From: [Lactobacillus] rogosae
GTDB taxonomy: Bacteria; Bacillota; Clostridia; Lachnospirales; Lachnospiraceae
DNA length: 62,687 bases
Reading direction: 5' to 3'
Assembly (NCBI GenBank): GCA_900112995.1
Contig: FONU01000021.1
Location: 1-62,687 of the forward strand
Shown here: positions 62,675 to 62,687 of the stretch, piece after piece
Numbering within the stretch: the first letter of the stretch is position 1
Layout of the letters: each line of letters starts with the position of its first letter
Made by a program: the position numbers and the translations under genes
Notes under the pieces: generated by a model
Databases searched by the model: none
The model's input: only the letters and a program-made list of their open reading frames with translations
What the model was told of the DNA's origin: nothing

Positions 62675-62687
62675 GTGCACGGCGGGG

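Noticed and set aside
62483-62680. Minus-strand 65-codon frame at the window edge
   Set aside because: It spans the dispersed repeat and the hairpin series, so it is very likely non-coding.

Overview
The window is a low-GC chromosomal segment of a Gram-positive anaerobe. It is most consistent with the family Lachnospiraceae, and gene content (pectin-type 2-keto-3-deoxygluconate kinase, PPi-type phosphofructokinase, degenerate sporulation genes, TSCPD and DUF4867 proteins) points towards Lachnospira (Eubacterium) eligens or a relative. The species call is an inference. No encoded CCA on the tRNAs, strong SD sequences and frequent TTG/GTG/ATG starts fit this group. No rRNA, CRISPR array, prophage or transposase gene is visible.

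Layout. 1-650: six tRNA genes and their terminator. 724-7204: a PLP decarboxylase, a guanylate-kinase-like gene and the conserved Firmicutes yaaR-holB-ricT-trmN6-rsmI block. 7378-12854: a TetR regulator divergent from an MMPL exporter and a repeat-rich lipoprotein, with three matching operator palindromes between them. 13043-14737: a MarR regulator and KDG kinase. 14860-24655: a molybdenum-hydroxylase locus with a purine-type permease, a fused NTPase/MocA-like cofactor enzyme, a FecCD-type importer that probably carries molybdate or tungstate, and a three-subunit xanthine-dehydrogenase-family enzyme. 24973-28573: a two-component system plus BcrA-type ABC transporter. 28827-30182: a PAS/GAF/GGDEF protein. 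30259-33874: promoter, isoleucine T-box leader and ileS.

34051-45416 is the most unusual coding region. A BlaI/BlaR1-like pair without a recognisable beta-lactam sensor domain, two unrelated-looking secreted proteins, two paralogous Cys-motif lipoproteins, a tandem-fused ABC permease with its ATPase, and an AgrC/AgrA-like histidine kinase and LytTR regulator lie side by side. Two promoters carry the same 16-bp palindrome over the -10 (the likely BlaI operator). A LytTR-like direct repeat precedes the second lipoprotein, and a scrap of a second ATPase gene shows the cluster arose by duplication and decay. I read it as an envelope-stress or antimicrobial-peptide response system; its function is not known to me.

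45650-62267 is mostly housekeeping: glycogen phosphorylase, degenerate SpoIID and SpoIIQ-like proteins, murG, a radical SAM enzyme with a TSCPD protein, MTA/SAH nucleosidase, pgi, a MATE exporter, a D-2-hydroxyacid dehydrogenase, DUF4867 and DUF4230 proteins and a PPi-type phosphofructokinase. Between them lie striking non-coding elements. A 900-bp GC-rich gap (53687-54588) holds two inverted copies of a foldback element that share a perfect 72-bp core and show compensatory base changes in their stems. A 60-bp repeat occurs at 52625 and, inverted, at 62457. A further multi-hairpin element sits upstream of the xanthine dehydrogenase genes.
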